A DNA stretch of 64,000 bases. Origin: Atherinomorus stipes. Its lineage: Eukaryota; Chordata; Actinopteri; Atheriniformes; Atherinidae. The notes beneath the pieces were generated by a model, which was given only the letters and a program-made list of their open reading frames with translations, searched no databases and was not told the origin of the DNA. The translations under genes were made by a program, and so were the position numbers. The stretch is taken from NCBI GenBank assembly GCA_023101725.1, contig JALJCO010010304.1:186001-250000 (forward strand), in the 5' to 3' direction. Positions 45,476 to 57,837 of the stretch are shown here, in pieces (positions within the stretch are counted from its first letter, which is position 1; each line of letters starts with the position of its first letter).

Positions 45476-46686
45476 CTCTTGCATGGGGATGCTAGTGTTT
45501 CTAACATGCAGATTGCTGCCACATAACTTTTCATATTCCATTTTTCTCCCTTAACTCCGTTGATTCCAATAACATGGTTTGGCTATGGCAACAGCTACTG
45601 TAGATGGGTAAAAACAGTCATGCATTAATTAAATCTGTCCTCTAAAAATCATTTCAGGGCTTTAATGAACCAATTATTTTATTTTAATTTAGTTTCATTT
45701 TATTTTATTAATAGAAATTGGAAGTGAAATGTTTTTGCAAATGATATAAAAAGTTGCTTTCAGTTTAAGTGAAATGCCAGAAATCCATTACAGGGAAATT
45801 CTGTGTTGTTAGGAGGTGAATGTACAAACAGCTAGTTAACCATCACAGCTTTAATCTTTTAGCTGAAATATTCTGCAAACCTCCAGCAACATTCAAATGA
45901 TGCTTATTGAGCAAATGATTATAAATAATCATAAATTAGAAAAACAAACAAAAATAAAACTGTCAAAGTTTGAGCTGATGTTTGAACTGATGTAATTTAA
46001 GAGCCTGACCTTCATGATGAATACTTTAGATCACAAATTAACATAAAACCCACTGTTGTGCTACACTAAGATAACACCTGTTCTGAAAGAACCAGAATTT
46101 AAAACACCAGGTCAGTGACACCAGGACAAAGATGTGAAGAGGAAAAAAATCACAGTTGGGTTGTAACTTACAGTATATGACAAACTGAAAGTCTCACATT
46201 AAATCCTTCATCACCAAATGGAAAGAATACAGCGCAACAACAAAGTTGCCTGGAGAGTCGTCCGAAACTCAGCCCAGACAAGGACGTTAACCAGAGAGGC
46301 AGTAAAGTGAACGTTCACACTGCAGGTGTTAATGCTCATTTTACACTTTATGCTCAGATATGGGTTTTTTTCTTCTGATTTTTGCATTGCAGTAGGAATG
46401 CAGCTGCCATGAGACTCCAGTGTGAACAGTGCAGCCCTGAAGCAGCCCACATGTCCATCAGAGGACTTTGCACACAACATGCTGTGTTTGTGCGTCCCAC
46501 CTCCTCCGGTTCAGAGTTGTGCCGTCTGTCTAAATAACATAAAAGTCAGATGAAATGGGACATGACTATTCAGATGGAAGTCACTTTGGAAAACATCAGA
46601 TACAGATCTGATTAGGAATAAAAGGAAAACCTGATTTATGCTGTTCAGGCGAAAGAAATAAAGAAAGAAAGAAATGGCGCTCAACA
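45476..46686. other. No recognisable gene
   Basis: AT-rich, short ORFs only. 46270-46480 has 'GTGAACGTTCACACTGCAGG' and 'CAGTGTGAACAGTGCAGCC', suggesting an old MITE whose ends I could not define. Confidence 0.4.
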
Positions 46687-46995
46687 AAAAAAGGTCCATT
46701 AAAGTCCTCAAAAACTTGTCAGTATTCCTCCATACTGCTCATCCAGTATGGAGGAATAAGTAATCCAAGTGTCCTGAGTGCGTAGCGTCCATAATTTACT
46801 TGAAACGACAACATTTAGTATATTTTTATAGCGTAAACTGTAGTACATCTTACTTACGCAATGCGCACCGATGCGAGTTCAAGACACTACGAAAAGTGCG
46901 GCAGACATGTTTGCGTGCTCTTTCTTTCTTTCTTCTATATCAATCGCCAACCCCTCTTGTGTTTGTCCGCAGTTCTGGTGTTCTGAACGCCATGG
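46687..46995 (+). mobile_element. Internal fragment of the 14888-17862 fold-back family
   Basis: 'AAAGGTCCATTAAAGTCCTC', 'GTATTCCTCCATACTGCTC', 'CCATAATTTACTTGAAACGA' and 'GCCAACCCCTCTTGTGTTTG' match 15048-15098 and 17270-17480. No TTAA terminus on either side, so it is a truncated copy with a small deletion near 46740. Confidence 0.75.
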
Positions 46996-47050
46996 CTTCC
47001 ACGGAGGGTTGAAGCCCTCCACCCAACTGGTGGAGGGCTGCAGTGATAAG

Positions 47051-47733
47051 GCGCATTCGGACAGAGAGGTTCTAAGAACGCAGTTCCTATAACTATGCGT
47101 CCTAAGTTTAGCTATAAGAACTACCCTTTGCCTTCAGTGTGCGTTCGCAGATGAGGGAGGACCTTGATAGGGACCATGTGAGACGCAATCGTTGCGACAT
47201 TGACAAATTTATGCCCCAGCAGATCTAATATAAAACAGGTTTCTCATCTCTTTTATTCAAAGCTATTACAAAAGCTAACTTACCAGCTTTCCCTCCCTTT
47301 CCCTTGTTTACCTTTTGTTGAAGTGCGCCCGGACAGGTGTCCAGGCGGATTCTACTGCCACACTTTGCATCTGTATTTGGGTCATTAAATTCATATAAAA
47401 CAATTGCTTTTGGACAATTTAAAGATAGTAATCGATTTGGGACATGTACCATAGTGATCGATTTAATAATGAATTGGTACGCTCCTATTGTAATAGTTCT
47501 TGTTATTACGATCTCGGTAAATAGGTAAACAGCTGTGAGACTTTTTAAATACAGCGGGGCTGGAAGAAGTGGAAATCACGTTAGGGGCGCGGCTTGCCAG
47601 TTCTACCAGTCACCAAACATGTACGTATTTCAGCTCCGATGGAACCCCGAAAAGACCCTTCCTCGGAGTAGGGGCTAAAAAGGTTATAGGAACTAAGGTC
47701 CGTGGTCCCTAGTTTCTATAAGTCTGAATGCGC
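47051..47733. mobile_element. Non-autonomous DNA element, GCGCATTC termini
   Basis: Inverted ends GCGCATTCGGACAGAGAGGT / ...TTTCTATAAGTCTGAATGCGC, each followed inward by 'AGTTCCTATAAC'. Direction and ends resemble fish Harbinger-like MITEs, but the target duplication is unclear. An A-run and a further 'GGTTTTAGGAACTCC' block follow to about 47815. Confidence 0.55.
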
Positions 47734-47805
47734 AAAAAAAAAAAGCAGCCTGGTTCCCGAAAAGGTTTTAGGAACTCCAAAAGGTTCCTACGGTTCGAAA
47801 GTGCC

Positions 47806-48492
47806 TATAGTTGACTTTGTGGAACTTTCTCCATCTCCCCACTGCATCTGTGGAGCTCAGCCTTTGGCTTCTTCTTTACTCTCTCACCAAGGCTCTTCTC
47901 CCACGATCGCTCAGTTTGGCTGGACGGCCGGGTGTAGGAAGAGTTCTGGTCGTCCCAAACTTCTTCCAGTTAAGGACTATGGAGGCCACCGTGCTCTTAG
48001 GAACCTTTAGTGCTGCAGAAATTCTTTTGTAACCTTGTCCAGATCTGTGTCTCGCCACAATTCTGTCTCTGAGCTCCTTGGACAGTTCCTTCCACCTCAT
48101 GATTCTCATTTGCTCTGACATGCACTGTGAGCTGGAAGCTCTTATATAGACAGGTGTGTGTCTTTCCTAATCAAGTCAAATCAGTTTTATTAAACACAGC
48201 TGGACTCCAATGAAGGAGTAGAACCATCTCAAGGAGGATCAGAAGGAATGGATATAAGTAAAATATGAGTGTCACTGCAAAGGGTCTGAATACTTATGAC
48301 CATGTGATATTTCAGTTTTTCTTTTTTAATAAATTCGCAAAAATTTCTACATTTCTGTTTTTCTCTGTCAAGATGGGGTGCTGAGTGTACATTAATGAGA
48401 TATAGAATTAACTATTATGATTTTGGCAAATGGCTCCAATGAAACAAAGAGTGAAAAATTTAAAGGGGCCTGAATACTTTCTGTACAAACTG
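47806..48492 (-). pseudogene. Tc1 fragment: transposase N-terminus plus left terminal repeat
   Basis: From 48121 downward: MRWKELSKELRDRIVARHRS then GQGYKRISAALKVPKSTVAS, GRPAKLSDRGRRALVRE, the paired helix-turn-helix (PAIRED-like) region of Tc1 transposases with the GRP(A/S)K linker. A stop follows at once and the catalytic domain is absent. The upstream terminal repeat extends to 48492 ('...TTTCTGTACAAACTG', then TA), with an inner 'GGGTCTGAATACTTATGACC' copy. Subfamily differs from the other two Tc1 copies here. Confidence 0.85.
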
Positions 48493-48494
48493 TA

Positions 48495-49865
48495 TATACT
48501 TATTTGGTTATACTTCATACAGCTATGAGCAGAAAATATGAACATTCCTAACCATAACATGGAAGAAGGCTTTCTGTCAGGGATGCTTTCTAACCTCATG
48601 GGATCTCCAAGACACTACAGTAATGACTCCTCAACATCCAGCACAGTTTGTTGAGTTAATGAAACCAGTAGTAACATCCTGACATAATAAAGGTGCTCAT
48701 CTTCAATGCTAGAATTCAGCATCCTACCAACAGTGTTATGTTTTAGTGACGTGTGAAGATAATAATCCAGTAGGCTGAGGATTTTTTTTGCTGCTGACAG
48801 AGGACAGAAGTCACTTCTTCACATTCATGAATTGTTTGTTGATGCAGTCAGAAAATAGAATGGTTTTTTATGTCCAAATATAATTAGTAATAAAATGACT
48901 TGTAAATGTTTTGTTTCCTTCTACCAGTAAAGAAAATACCATTAAATTCAACATTCCTGCTAGTTTGTAGGTTCAAATTTTATTGGATCAATGATGTATT
49001 AAAACTGGAAACACAGAGGCTTCATACTGTTGTTAGGATTTTCCCTCTGTTTACTCTGTAATTCATTTATTCTAATCAATGCTCTGGGGAAGTAAACACT
49101 TGAGAAGAGCCAAACAAGCAATTCTAATTTTGGAAATGTGTTTCAATGGCTCATTTTGTGATGTACTGCCTGATTAAAAACATTCTCCAAAGACTCAGAC
49201 CCACCATCAAACACTTTGTCTGAAGAGTAGGCTGTCCAGGAACAAATTCCCATGCCATTTTCTATGCTTTTTGTTGTTGTTGTTGTTTTGCCCCAGTCTG
49301 TTGATGGTTAAGATGCCAATTCTGGTTGCACTGGTTGTGCTCACTGACTGTGTTGCACCTGTCAGACTGAAAAAACAGCAACAACAAAACTGTTTGAGTC
49401 CTGATTACACATCTTGGTTTCATAAAAAGAGCACGAATCAACGTCAAATTTAAGAGTTTGAAATTATTTAGCTAATCATTTATCAAAGAACATATATATA
49501 ATTAAATCACAAATTTGAACTGTCGGAAAACAAAACAAAAACATATAAAAATATCATGGCTATTTGCAATCTAAATTGTAACTTCTAATATTTTACAGTC
49601 TTTTTTCTCGATGTTTTGAGCTTTTTTCATTTCCAGGGTTTCAGAAACAACCATATTTTTTCAAAGCCCAGTGAATTTGACATTCAGAAATGGTGTCCTT
49701 TAGCTTTGGTGCACTGACCCACTGACTCCATGTAGGAGATAGGCGAGAGAAAATTCAGCAACTGTCATTCTGTCATTTCTCATTAGGTTGTTGGAGGGGC
49801 GGTGGGGGAAAGTAACCTGACATCTGGATTCCAGACCACCTTAGAGAGTGGTTTTCTGTCAGTAC
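48495..49865. other. No recognisable gene
   Basis: AT-rich sequence without paired repeats or recognisable ORFs. A (GTT)n stretch lies at 49271-49288. Confidence 0.45.
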
Positions 49866-49867
49866 CG

Positions 49868-50032
49868 TCCGTCCGTCTTCTGCCGCTTATCCGAGGTTGG
49901 GTCGTAGGGGCAGCTGCCTAAGCGGGGAAGCCCAGAGTTCCCTCTCCCCGGCCACAGCCACCAGCTCATCCGGGGTGATCCCGCGGCGTTCCCAGGCCAG
50001 CCGGGAGACGTAGTCCCTCCAGCGGGTATTTT
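49868..50032 (-). pseudogene. LINE 3'-end fragment
   Basis: Minus-strand frame: WRDYVSRLAWERRGITPDEL then VAVAGERELWASPLRQLPLR and a stop. This phrase, with CCGTCCGTCCGT-type repeats beside it, is a recurring 3' end of a teleost non-LTR element group. I cannot fix the clade. No other part of the element is present. Confidence 0.5.
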
Positions 50033-50274
50033 TCTTTTGAATTAGCCTATATGTAAAAGAATTTCTGTCTCCTCCTCCCCCCATACATGGCAAACATGCG
50101 ATGTTCTGATATCAGAACACCTTCTGAGTAAAGCAGGTAGGAATGGATCAATTTATCAGTGATGGATGGAGAACAGCTCAATTGGGAGCCAAAGTCACGT
50201 TCCTTCCGGTGAGCCCCATGGGAGATGGGACTTTGAAAAACCAGATGAAAAAATATGAATGGAAGGCACACACT

Positions 50275-50620
50275 GCGCTTACATGCAGCCAATAACCCTT
50301 TCATAACCGGAATATTAGCAGTAACCCGGTTGTGCACAGAAAAAAACCTGAATATTACCCCTGGGTTACTCCTTTTCTGACCCGAATATTTGGTCATGTA
50401 AACACGTATCAGAATATCTCCATTGAAAGGAACAGTAAATTGTGTTCTGCGCATTTTCTATCTGTGAGGATTCTCTGTCTTTTGAGTAAACTACAGGGAG
50501 TATTTGTACCAGCAATCAGACGGTACTCTGCACAGCTTGCTTGTCACATGATGGTGACTAGCATATTCACATGATTTTACTTTTAACATGTAAATGTACA
50601 ATCCATTTCTGTAATCCGAT
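50275..50620 (+). repeat. Interspersed repeat, copy 2 (pair with 5755-5960)
   Basis: 'AATAACCCTTTCATAACCGG', 'AATATTAGCAGTAACCCGGT', 'GTAAACACGTATCAGAATAT' and 'CTCCATTGAAAGGAACAG' match the 5755 copy in order. It extends further right to 'ACATGTAAATGTACAATCC', which may be the true right end (inverse of 'TTACATG' near the left edge). Confidence 0.6.
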
Positions 50621-50652
50621 CGTTTTTCCCTCTAAAATGCAGGAAAATGTAA

Positions 50653-51488
50653 AGGGGAAGTTCAGGATTTTTGACATAGGGCCTCATTTGTGAGTGAGCC
50701 AGGGTCCTACTTATCACTGGAGACAGTTTTATCTTATTTCATCTCATAGTCTTGTTACTGCTGGTTCCGATGCTAATGCTAGCATAAGTCCATAGGAATC
50801 TGCTAGCCTGTCATTATAACAATCGGATCCACTCCACAGAACACCCAAGGCAAATCAGTTATAACACAAGACTGTGTAAATGCCATGTTAACAAAATAAT
50901 GTTACAAATAAAACTTACTTGTAATGAGTTACATTTTCATAGTAACTCAGCAATACATTTTTACTTCTAGTATTTGGCAGCGGAGTGATATCATTTGCCG
51001 TTAAGTGTACAAAGGAATTTGATTACAGTAGCAGCTGTAAAAATGAACACTTATAAATCACGTTACCTATTACTGTTCTTAATTCTGTAAACTAACAAGG
51101 TATTGAAAATGTGCGAAGACTTCGGCGCATTTCCGTTTTGAACCGCTTTGCTCTTCCTGTCTTACCACCTGGATGCAACGTATCATTCCACTGCTGGTGA
51201 GAAACTAGCTCCTCAAAATGTAATGTGTAATCTGTGATGCAAGATAAGTTTTATGTGGAACATTATGTTGTTAACACGGCATTTACACACAGTCTTGTGC
51301 TATAACTAATTTGCTTCGGGTGTTCTGTGGAGTGGATACGATTGTTTTTAATGACAGGCTAGCAGATTCCTATTGACTCATGCTCGCATTAGCACCAGGG
51401 ACCGCCGGTAACAAGAATATGAGATGAAATAAGATAAAACTGGCTCACTTGAAAATGAGACCTATGACAAAAACCCCGAACTTCCCCT
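50653..51488. mobile_element. 836-bp long fold-back (T2/Kolobok-like)
   Basis: Ends AGGGGAAGTTCAGGATTTTT / ...AAAAACCCCGAACTTCCCCT, flanked by GTAA and TCAA (one mismatch each from TTAA). Long arms (about 240 bp each) share 'GAGCCAG...TTTTATCTTATTTCATCTCAT', 'ATAGGAATCTGCTAGCCTGT', 'CACTCCACAGAACACCC' and 'ACAAGACTGTGTAAATGCC'. The spacer of about 350 bp has no coding. Confidence 0.8.
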
Positions 51489-51492
51489 TCAA

Positions 51493-53376
51493 ACAAAAAA
51501 AAACAACTGGTAGTTGCAGGTTTTTTATCGTTTGGTGAAAACACGGGAGCAACTGTTGTTACGGTTTCAAGCATTACAGGGTGGTCAAACATCTCTGTGG
51601 TAAAATGAGTGGGTGCCAGGCTCCGGTCCTGTCTTTCTCTTCTGCCTCTTCCTCTTCCTCTGCTGAGTAAAGCAGGTCTGACTAAGATCAGCCAATTAAA
51701 AGCAATGCCTGTTTAATCACCACAAAATGGGCAACAAAAGGTGTTTAAAAAGTGCTCCTCACACAGAATCCAGTCAATTAGAGGACAACCTTCCTGAGAG
51801 AACTCGCTTTCTATTTTAGGTTAATGCACCGAGTCCGTGCACATGCATCGGTCCACGGACACACACAGATACATTCAGACACATACACACTCTCCTGCTG
51901 ACACAGTTGTGCACATACGGTCTCTTTGTGCTCAGCAAATGCTGATGTGGGACTTTTAGTGGTTCATTTAAAGCTTTACTAAGGAGTCAAAGGTCCAACC
52001 ATCACTTTCATTATGAGAGACACACACATATACGCAGTCTGTGGCAGCAGGAGGCAGACTCACAGCCAGCCGCGCAGAATTAACAGTATGCACATAATTA
52101 ACTGAAGTTAGACTCCTATGCTAATCTGCCAAACGCTCCTCATCATACCAATGAGGCTGGGCTCCCCTGCTCTCCTCCTCTTCCTCTCTATCTCTGCTTG
52201 TGTTTAATCTGTTTATAACCCACACATCAATTTATCTCACGCCTGCTCTTCTCCTTCACTCCTCTCCCTCCATCTTCCTCCCTTTCGCTGTTTGTATTTT
52301 TCTTTCTTCCCTTCACAGACTCTGTATCATCCATTTTGTATCCAACAGATAACGACGCAAAATTCAATTTACCACTGAGTTGCCTACATAATGGCTGAGC
52401 AGTGGCACTGTAGCAGTTGTGGTAGGTTGTGTGTGTGTGTGTGTGTGTTGGGGCTTTGCTAAAAATGCCTTTCATTATCTGCTCTCATATCAGAAATTCA
52501 CATCGAGGCATGACTGCAGACCGCCAGCATGATAAGGAGGTCATGGCAGTCAAAAGGCTCAACAACCAGCTGTTTATGCTTTAAGAAATGTCAGGAAAAC
52601 ATCTCAACTGCCAGCCTCCTTCCTGAACTACGTTCTGTTTCAGATTCCCTAAACAAAAAGAAATAAGAAGAGGAGAGGGTATTTATGAGGAGCCAAGATG
52701 AAGTGTGGACCACAGGTGTTTGGTGACAACACACATATTTGTAGCACTGAAGTTGGTTGAGTTACAGCTTTGTTGCAAGGAGCCCTAATTACTGACAAAT
52801 GAGGGTGTTTTTCTCTTTTAATGTGCTTCATTTAATCCTGAAGGGCACATTCACACCAGGATTGCTTTGCTTTCTCACACCGTTTTACTAAAGTGGACCA
52901 AACCACGTGCAGTTACAACTGCACACTGGGGCAATCGTCCCTCAAACGACCACGGACCGAAGCTGTGTCCAAATGTCCACCCCACCAGCGGTACATCGCG
53001 TGGTATTTCCGCAACGTTTGCATCTACCATAACATCCGGTGGCATTTTGCACATCTGTGATCTGACTGCAAACGGTTCAAGTCTTTGGTTCAGTGAGAAT
53101 TTAGACCAAAAGAAATGTTTTTAGTGCCTGTATAATCGGGTACTCAAGCATCTAACATGATTTAAAAGGGGAGAAGAGGACTGGAGTTACTTTTCACCGC
53201 TTTCCTGCTTGGAGGAAGAGAGAAGATCACCAAATATCTGGTAACAAAGGAACAACGAATAGCTTGAGCTGCGGCAGTTTGACAGACTTTAACATTCAAC
53301 ATTATATCTGAAGCAATGGCAGTGTGCTCCCAGTATCATAGAGTTACATGATCGAAACATACTACAAATGTGTAGA
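51493..53376. other. No recognisable gene
   Basis: Contains ACACA-rich patches (51840-51900) and a (GT)n microsatellite at 52429-52448. 52850-53110 resembles worn DNA-transposon sequence ('CATTCACACCAGGATTGCTT') but the ends cannot be set. Confidence 0.4.
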
Positions 53377-53378
53377 TA

Positions 53379-54975
53379 CAGTGGCTTGCAAAAGTATTCA
53401 TACCCATGACCAAAACTAAATTGCTCAGAAAAGAACAAAGCAAAAGTGGGTTTCACCTTTTTATATGAAAGGAAATGGCACAAACTCAACAATCCATCAC
53501 TGTTCTTGTTCGTAAGCGCTCTTTACTATGAATAGGTTGCATAAGTTTGTATGTCGTTGTTGCAAAAGTATTCACACTAAGTCATTAAGTCACAATCAGT
53601 ACTTGGTTGCAGCTCCTTTGGCAGCAATAACAGCTACCAATCGCTTTGGATAGCCAGCAATGAGTTTTGTGCAATGGTCCTTGGACAGTTTCGCCCACTC
53701 CTCTTTGCAATACTGCTCCAGCTGAGTCAGGATACTTGGTGACCTTCGGTGGACAGCAATCTTCAGATCCCTCCACAGGTTTTCTATTGGGTTGAGATCT
53801 GGGTTTTGACTGGGCCAGTCTAGAACCTTCACTTTCTTCTTCCTGAACCATTCTTGTGTCACTCGAGCCGTATGTTTTGGATCATTATCCTGTTGAAAGG
53901 TGAACTTCCTCCCAAGCTTCAGGCTTTTTGCAGATTTGAAGACGTTTTCCTCCAGGATGTTGATGTATTTTGCACTATTCATAATCCCTTGCACACGGAC
54001 AAGCTCACCAGGACCGGAGGAAGAGAAACAGCCCCATAGCATTATATTCCCACCTCCATGTTACACGGCAGGGATGGTATGAGCTGGATCATCAGCTGTG
54101 TTGGCTTTGCGCCAAACATACTTCTTGCCGTTCAGGCCAAAAAAGTTCTATTTTCGTTTCATCTGACCAGATCACACGTTCCTACGTGTGTGGTGGCATA
54201 CTGCAAACGAGCCTTGAGATGTTGTTTCTTCAGATATGGCTTCTTCTTTGCAACACGCCCATAGAGACCTTCCTTGTGTAAAGTGCGGGATATTGTGGAC
54301 TTGTGTACGTTAGTCCCAGCACCCTGGAGAGACTTCTTCAGGTCTTCAAGAGTGACGGAGGGGTTTGCTCTGGCTTCCCTGAGTAATTTCCTTTTGCCTT
54401 TTGCCGTGATCTTGGAGGGGCGCCCTGTTCTTTGGAGGTTCACAGTGGTACTGTGGTGCTTCCACTTCTGGACCAGTGATGCAACAGTACTTTTTGGCAC
54501 ATTGAGTGAACTTGCGATGGCTACATAGCTTTGCCCATCTCTATGCTTCTCTACAACTTTCTTTCTGAGGTCTTCTGAGAGCTCCTTGGACTTCATGACT
54601 GTTGTCTGCTGACAAGCATGGGATGACTGTGGACAGGTGACTATTGGGCACTAATTATGGGGAGCAATCAAGGATATACAAATCACCTGGGACTCAATAC
54701 CGCCCTGTGACACTGTGAGGCAATAGTTTATAGTGTGCAATCATTTTCGACTCAAAATAACATCTTTGGTGCAAGGGTGTGAATACTTTTGCAACAATGA
54801 AATACAGACTTATACAACCTATTCATAGTAAAGAGCGCTTACGAACAAAAACAGTGATGGATTGTTGTGTTTGTGCCATTTCCTTTCATATAAAAAGGTG
54901 AAACTCACTTTTGCTTTGTTCTGTTCTGAGCAATTGAGTTTTGGTCATGGGTATGAATACTTTTGCAAGCCACTG
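53379..54975 (-). mobile_element. Full-length Tc1/mariner element
   Basis: Begins CAGTGGCTTGCAAAAGTATT and ends with its perfect inverse AATACTTTTGCAAGCCACTG; TA on both sides (53377-53378, 54976-54977). Terminal inverted repeats are about 200 bp, with a second inner copy of the 'GCAAAAGTATTCACAC' motif in each. Total length 1597 bp, usual for the family. The transposase is on the minus strand and is broken (separate entry). Confidence 0.95.
53596..54596 (-). pseudogene. Tc1 transposase, two visible lesions
   Basis: From ATG at 54596: MKSKELSEDLRKKVVEKHRD and SLNVPKSTVASLVQKWKHHS (helix-turn-helix 1), the GRPSK linker, NPSVTLEDLKKSLQ and VHKSTISRTLHKEGLYGR (second helix-turn-helix), PYLKKQHLKARLQYAT. 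A one-base frameshift near 54180 follows. The next frame has IWSDETKIELFGLNGKKYVW (first catalytic Asp), then a stop codon (TAA) at 54061-54063 in place of a coding codon, then IMLWGCFSSSGPGELV, FTFQQDNDPKHTARVT (second Asp) and QNPDLNPIENLWRDLK (catalytic Glu), ending at a stop at 53596. Family: DD34E, cut-and-paste transposition in the nucleus. Apart from the two lesions the protein is full length (about 335 codons), so loss of function is recent. Confidence 0.93.
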
Positions 54976-54977
54976 TA

Positions 54978-55730
54978 TGTATGATATCAGAATTGTGAAA
55001 CTCTAAATTTTAAGGTGATAAAATATCCAGACCTGTGTAATATATGTGTAGTACTTTATATAACTCATCTTGAGTTTAAGACTAGAACCAAAAAGGAAGT
55101 AATTCGTGTAAAATAACATTTCATATATTCTGATATTTGACTGTTTCCCTGAGTGTTACTGTTTCGAAAATAAATGAAAATCAACCACTACCACATCTCT
55201 GCATTACTAATGCTGTTGCAGCGTTAAAGAGAAGTAACAGTTAACATATTTGGAAGTTTTAGAGTTAAGATCGAAATATTAGCAGTAGAAACAACAACGT
55301 CTGCTACAACAAATGTTAGCTACCTACAGCTAGCCTCCGAAGCTTAGCTTCCCGTACCTGTCAGCAGATCGCTGTGTTATTTTCAAGTTTAAAGATTTGC
55401 AGGTCCTGCACCATCGGTTTGTAAATAAGTCACAGACTTTCCAGGATTTTGTCATTTTTTAAACCGATCTGCTGTGTAAGCGCTCACACCACAGACCAGG
55501 TATGAAAAAAAGAGAGAGATGTCATCATTGCAGCCTGTGGGAATTTGTTCTGCTCCATGTTTGTTTTGATTAAATAAGCATTCAAATTGTTGATCATGGG
55601 AAATTTCTGAAGATGACGTTCTCTGGCCTCGTTAGCTAGGGTCTCCCTGTAAATCCTCTTTCATTTCTGGCATTTCAGCATGTTTCCCTCAGCAGCTCTG
55701 TGTCCGAACTTGCTGTGAATGAATGTTAAG
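54978..55730. other. No recognisable gene
   Basis: AT-rich, no long ORF, no paired repeats that I could see. Confidence 0.45.
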
Positions 55731-56195
55731 CCCCGTTTCCACCAGCGGGTCTGGGTCGGGTCGGGCCAGATCGGTCCACGTTTTTTTGCGTCTCCACAGA
55801 TAAAAACTGGGACGGGTACCCTTATATCCGACCCGACCCGGCCTACTTTTTTGGCACCCTTCGGTAGGGGTACTGATCTAACCGATCCGGACCAAAGAGG
55901 TGGAGCTAACACAAAGCAATACATTGATTTGTTGAAAAATCTCACTTCCCGTGTGACCAAGCGTAAAAACAAAGCCGGGGTGACTCCTTCTTTGTTTCTG
56001 TCATGTGTGGCGCGGTGTTTTGGTTAAACAGCGTTGCACAGCGATGATGTCACGCGATCACGTAGCAGCGCTGTCCAGCGCCCGTACAGGTTGCTGTGGG
56101 GACGCAGCGTGAAATCAACACATCCGTACCAAAACCCACCCGATCCGGCCTGGCCCGACCTGACCCGACCCAGACCCGCGGGTGGAAACGGGGCT
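55731..56195. mobile_element. MITE with AGCCCCGTTTCCACC termini (Harbinger-like)
   Basis: Inverted ends AGCCCCGTTTCCACCAGCGG / ...CGCGGGTGGAAACGGGGCT, then 'GGGTCGGGTCGGGCC' mirrored by 'GGCCCGACCTGACCCGACCC'. Left flank TAA and right flank TAT are close to a 3-bp TWA duplication, as in PIF/Harbinger elements. 465 bp; ORFs on both strands are by-products of the inverted GC-rich arms. Confidence 0.65.
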
Positions 56196-56283
56196 ATAGA
56201 AACTAATGTTTACATTGCGGTAGACGCCACCATGATGCCCTTCCCCCATCATGCTTAGCAGCTCCCATTCCCTATCCCCTAAC

Positions 56284-56592
56284 CCAGATTTCAGAATATT
56301 CATTTAATTCATGTAAATTTTCCACCTTAAAAATATGCGTTTCTGACTTGTTTTAAGGACCATAAGCACACTGGTTGTTGAAGGCACATCATGGAGGAAT
56401 CCGCAAAGACACACAAGGAAACATTACCAGAGGAAGAGACGAAAAGAAAGAGAGGAAGAGACAGAACAAGAGTCGAAATAAGACTGTCTTTTACTGGCTG
56501 AAGGGAATCACAGTGCAGGTATGATGAAGGTGGATGAAGTTTAGCCATTGAGAGGGGGGTCACTGAGAAAACTGCTAAAAGTTACATTGTGG
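56284..56592. mobile_element. TTAAAGACAC-type element, copy 2 (left end worn)
   Basis: Interior 'GTTTCTGACTTGTTTT' and 'GTCACTGAGAAAACTGCTAA', then '...GTTACATTGTGGGTCT' followed by TTAA (56593-56596 area). Same family as 35949-36311. The left terminus is degraded (TTAATTCATGTAAATTTT in place of TTAAAGACACACAACATAAC). Confidence 0.6.
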
Positions 56593-56807
56593 GTCTTTAA
56601 AAGTTGCAGCCTGACAAAATAATATCAAATCTGACTTCGGGCCCGTCCAGCTTTAGGCAGCAACATGCCAGAACCATTGGCATCACTATGTGTGCTAGTT
56701 CCTGCTAAGGACTTCGGGAACCATCAAGGCCTTTAGAGAAGGCCTTAAAAAATTAAAAGAGGAAAGAAATCTTTAATTTAAATAGTTTAAATTACTTACA
56801 TATAGTG

Positions 56808-56813
<6 letters not shown>

Positions 56814-56899
<86 letters not shown>

Positions 56900-56910
56900 C
56901 ATACATACAC
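56814..56910. repeat. (AT)n microsatellite with (CATA)n flank
   Basis: About 80 bp of uninterrupted AT dinucleotide, then several CATA units. The Tyr/Ile ORF across it is not a gene. Confidence 0.95.
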
Positions 56911-57837
56911 ACAATATAAAGTAAATCTAGTCAATAATTCAATAATCAATACGTTTGATTCATTTTCTCTCATCTGCGTTATAAGGTTGAGCCAGCTTTC
57001 AGGATGCTATCCAATCAAAATCGCCCATCTCTGTTAAGACCCGGTCAGGCCTTCATGAATCCCTGGTGCAGGCAAATGTATGTATTCTGGCTTTGAGAGT
57101 GATGGGCAAGTTGATCAATCACGGTTTGATTTATGTGGGTGGGACAGAAAAACTCCAGCTCTGGGCCTTTGTGAAGTCCGAACAACGTCACCTTCATCTG
57201 AGCAGAGCGGTTAGAGCTTGCGCGACAGTTGAATGAGTTGAACGAGAGCGACGTTGTGGCTAGCTGCTAAAAACTCTTGTCATGGTGGAATTTTGCTGAA
57301 AAGCACCAAATAATATAAAACAGACAACCAACTCCAGAATTAGAGTGGAAAGAAAAATGAATCCACGTGTCCAGCCCCTCCTGTTTAGTGCTCTTTCTCA
57401 GCCCTGAAGTGCATCTAGACGCAGCCATGAACAGAACTGGATCGGCTGGGAGCTTTGAAACTGATGTCCACAGAGAAAAGACTTCTTATGGATCTCACAC
57501 CAAAGGATAAACTGTAGTTAAGACCCTGACATCGCCCACTTCACAAAGAAAGACCTGCAGATGGATTTGGTTTTCATCTAGGAAGGTAGGTCTGTGTTAT
57601 AAACCAGCTCTTATTCACATGGAATAATGTTGTGGCCGAGGAAACTTTTGGCTTATTCGTCTTTATTGTGGAGGTTGTTGGTAAAACGTCAACGCTGTCA
57701 GCAGCGTCACCTTCACAGGATGATAATATTCTCAGATGTGTTTCAGGGTGAACTCGTTTCATATTTACAGATTTTGGCTTTGCAGAGCCGTTTATTGGAT
57801 CATCTATGTAACATAAATGATATTCAGTTTTCTGGTG
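56911..57837. other. No recognisable gene
   Basis: Unassigned; ORFs are short with no known domain. Confidence 0.4.

Noticed and set aside
54274..54528. 84-codon plus-strand ORF
   Set aside because: Antisense shadow of the Tc1 transposase.
56773..56973. Tyr/Ile-repeat ORF
   Set aside because: It is the (AT)n microsatellite.
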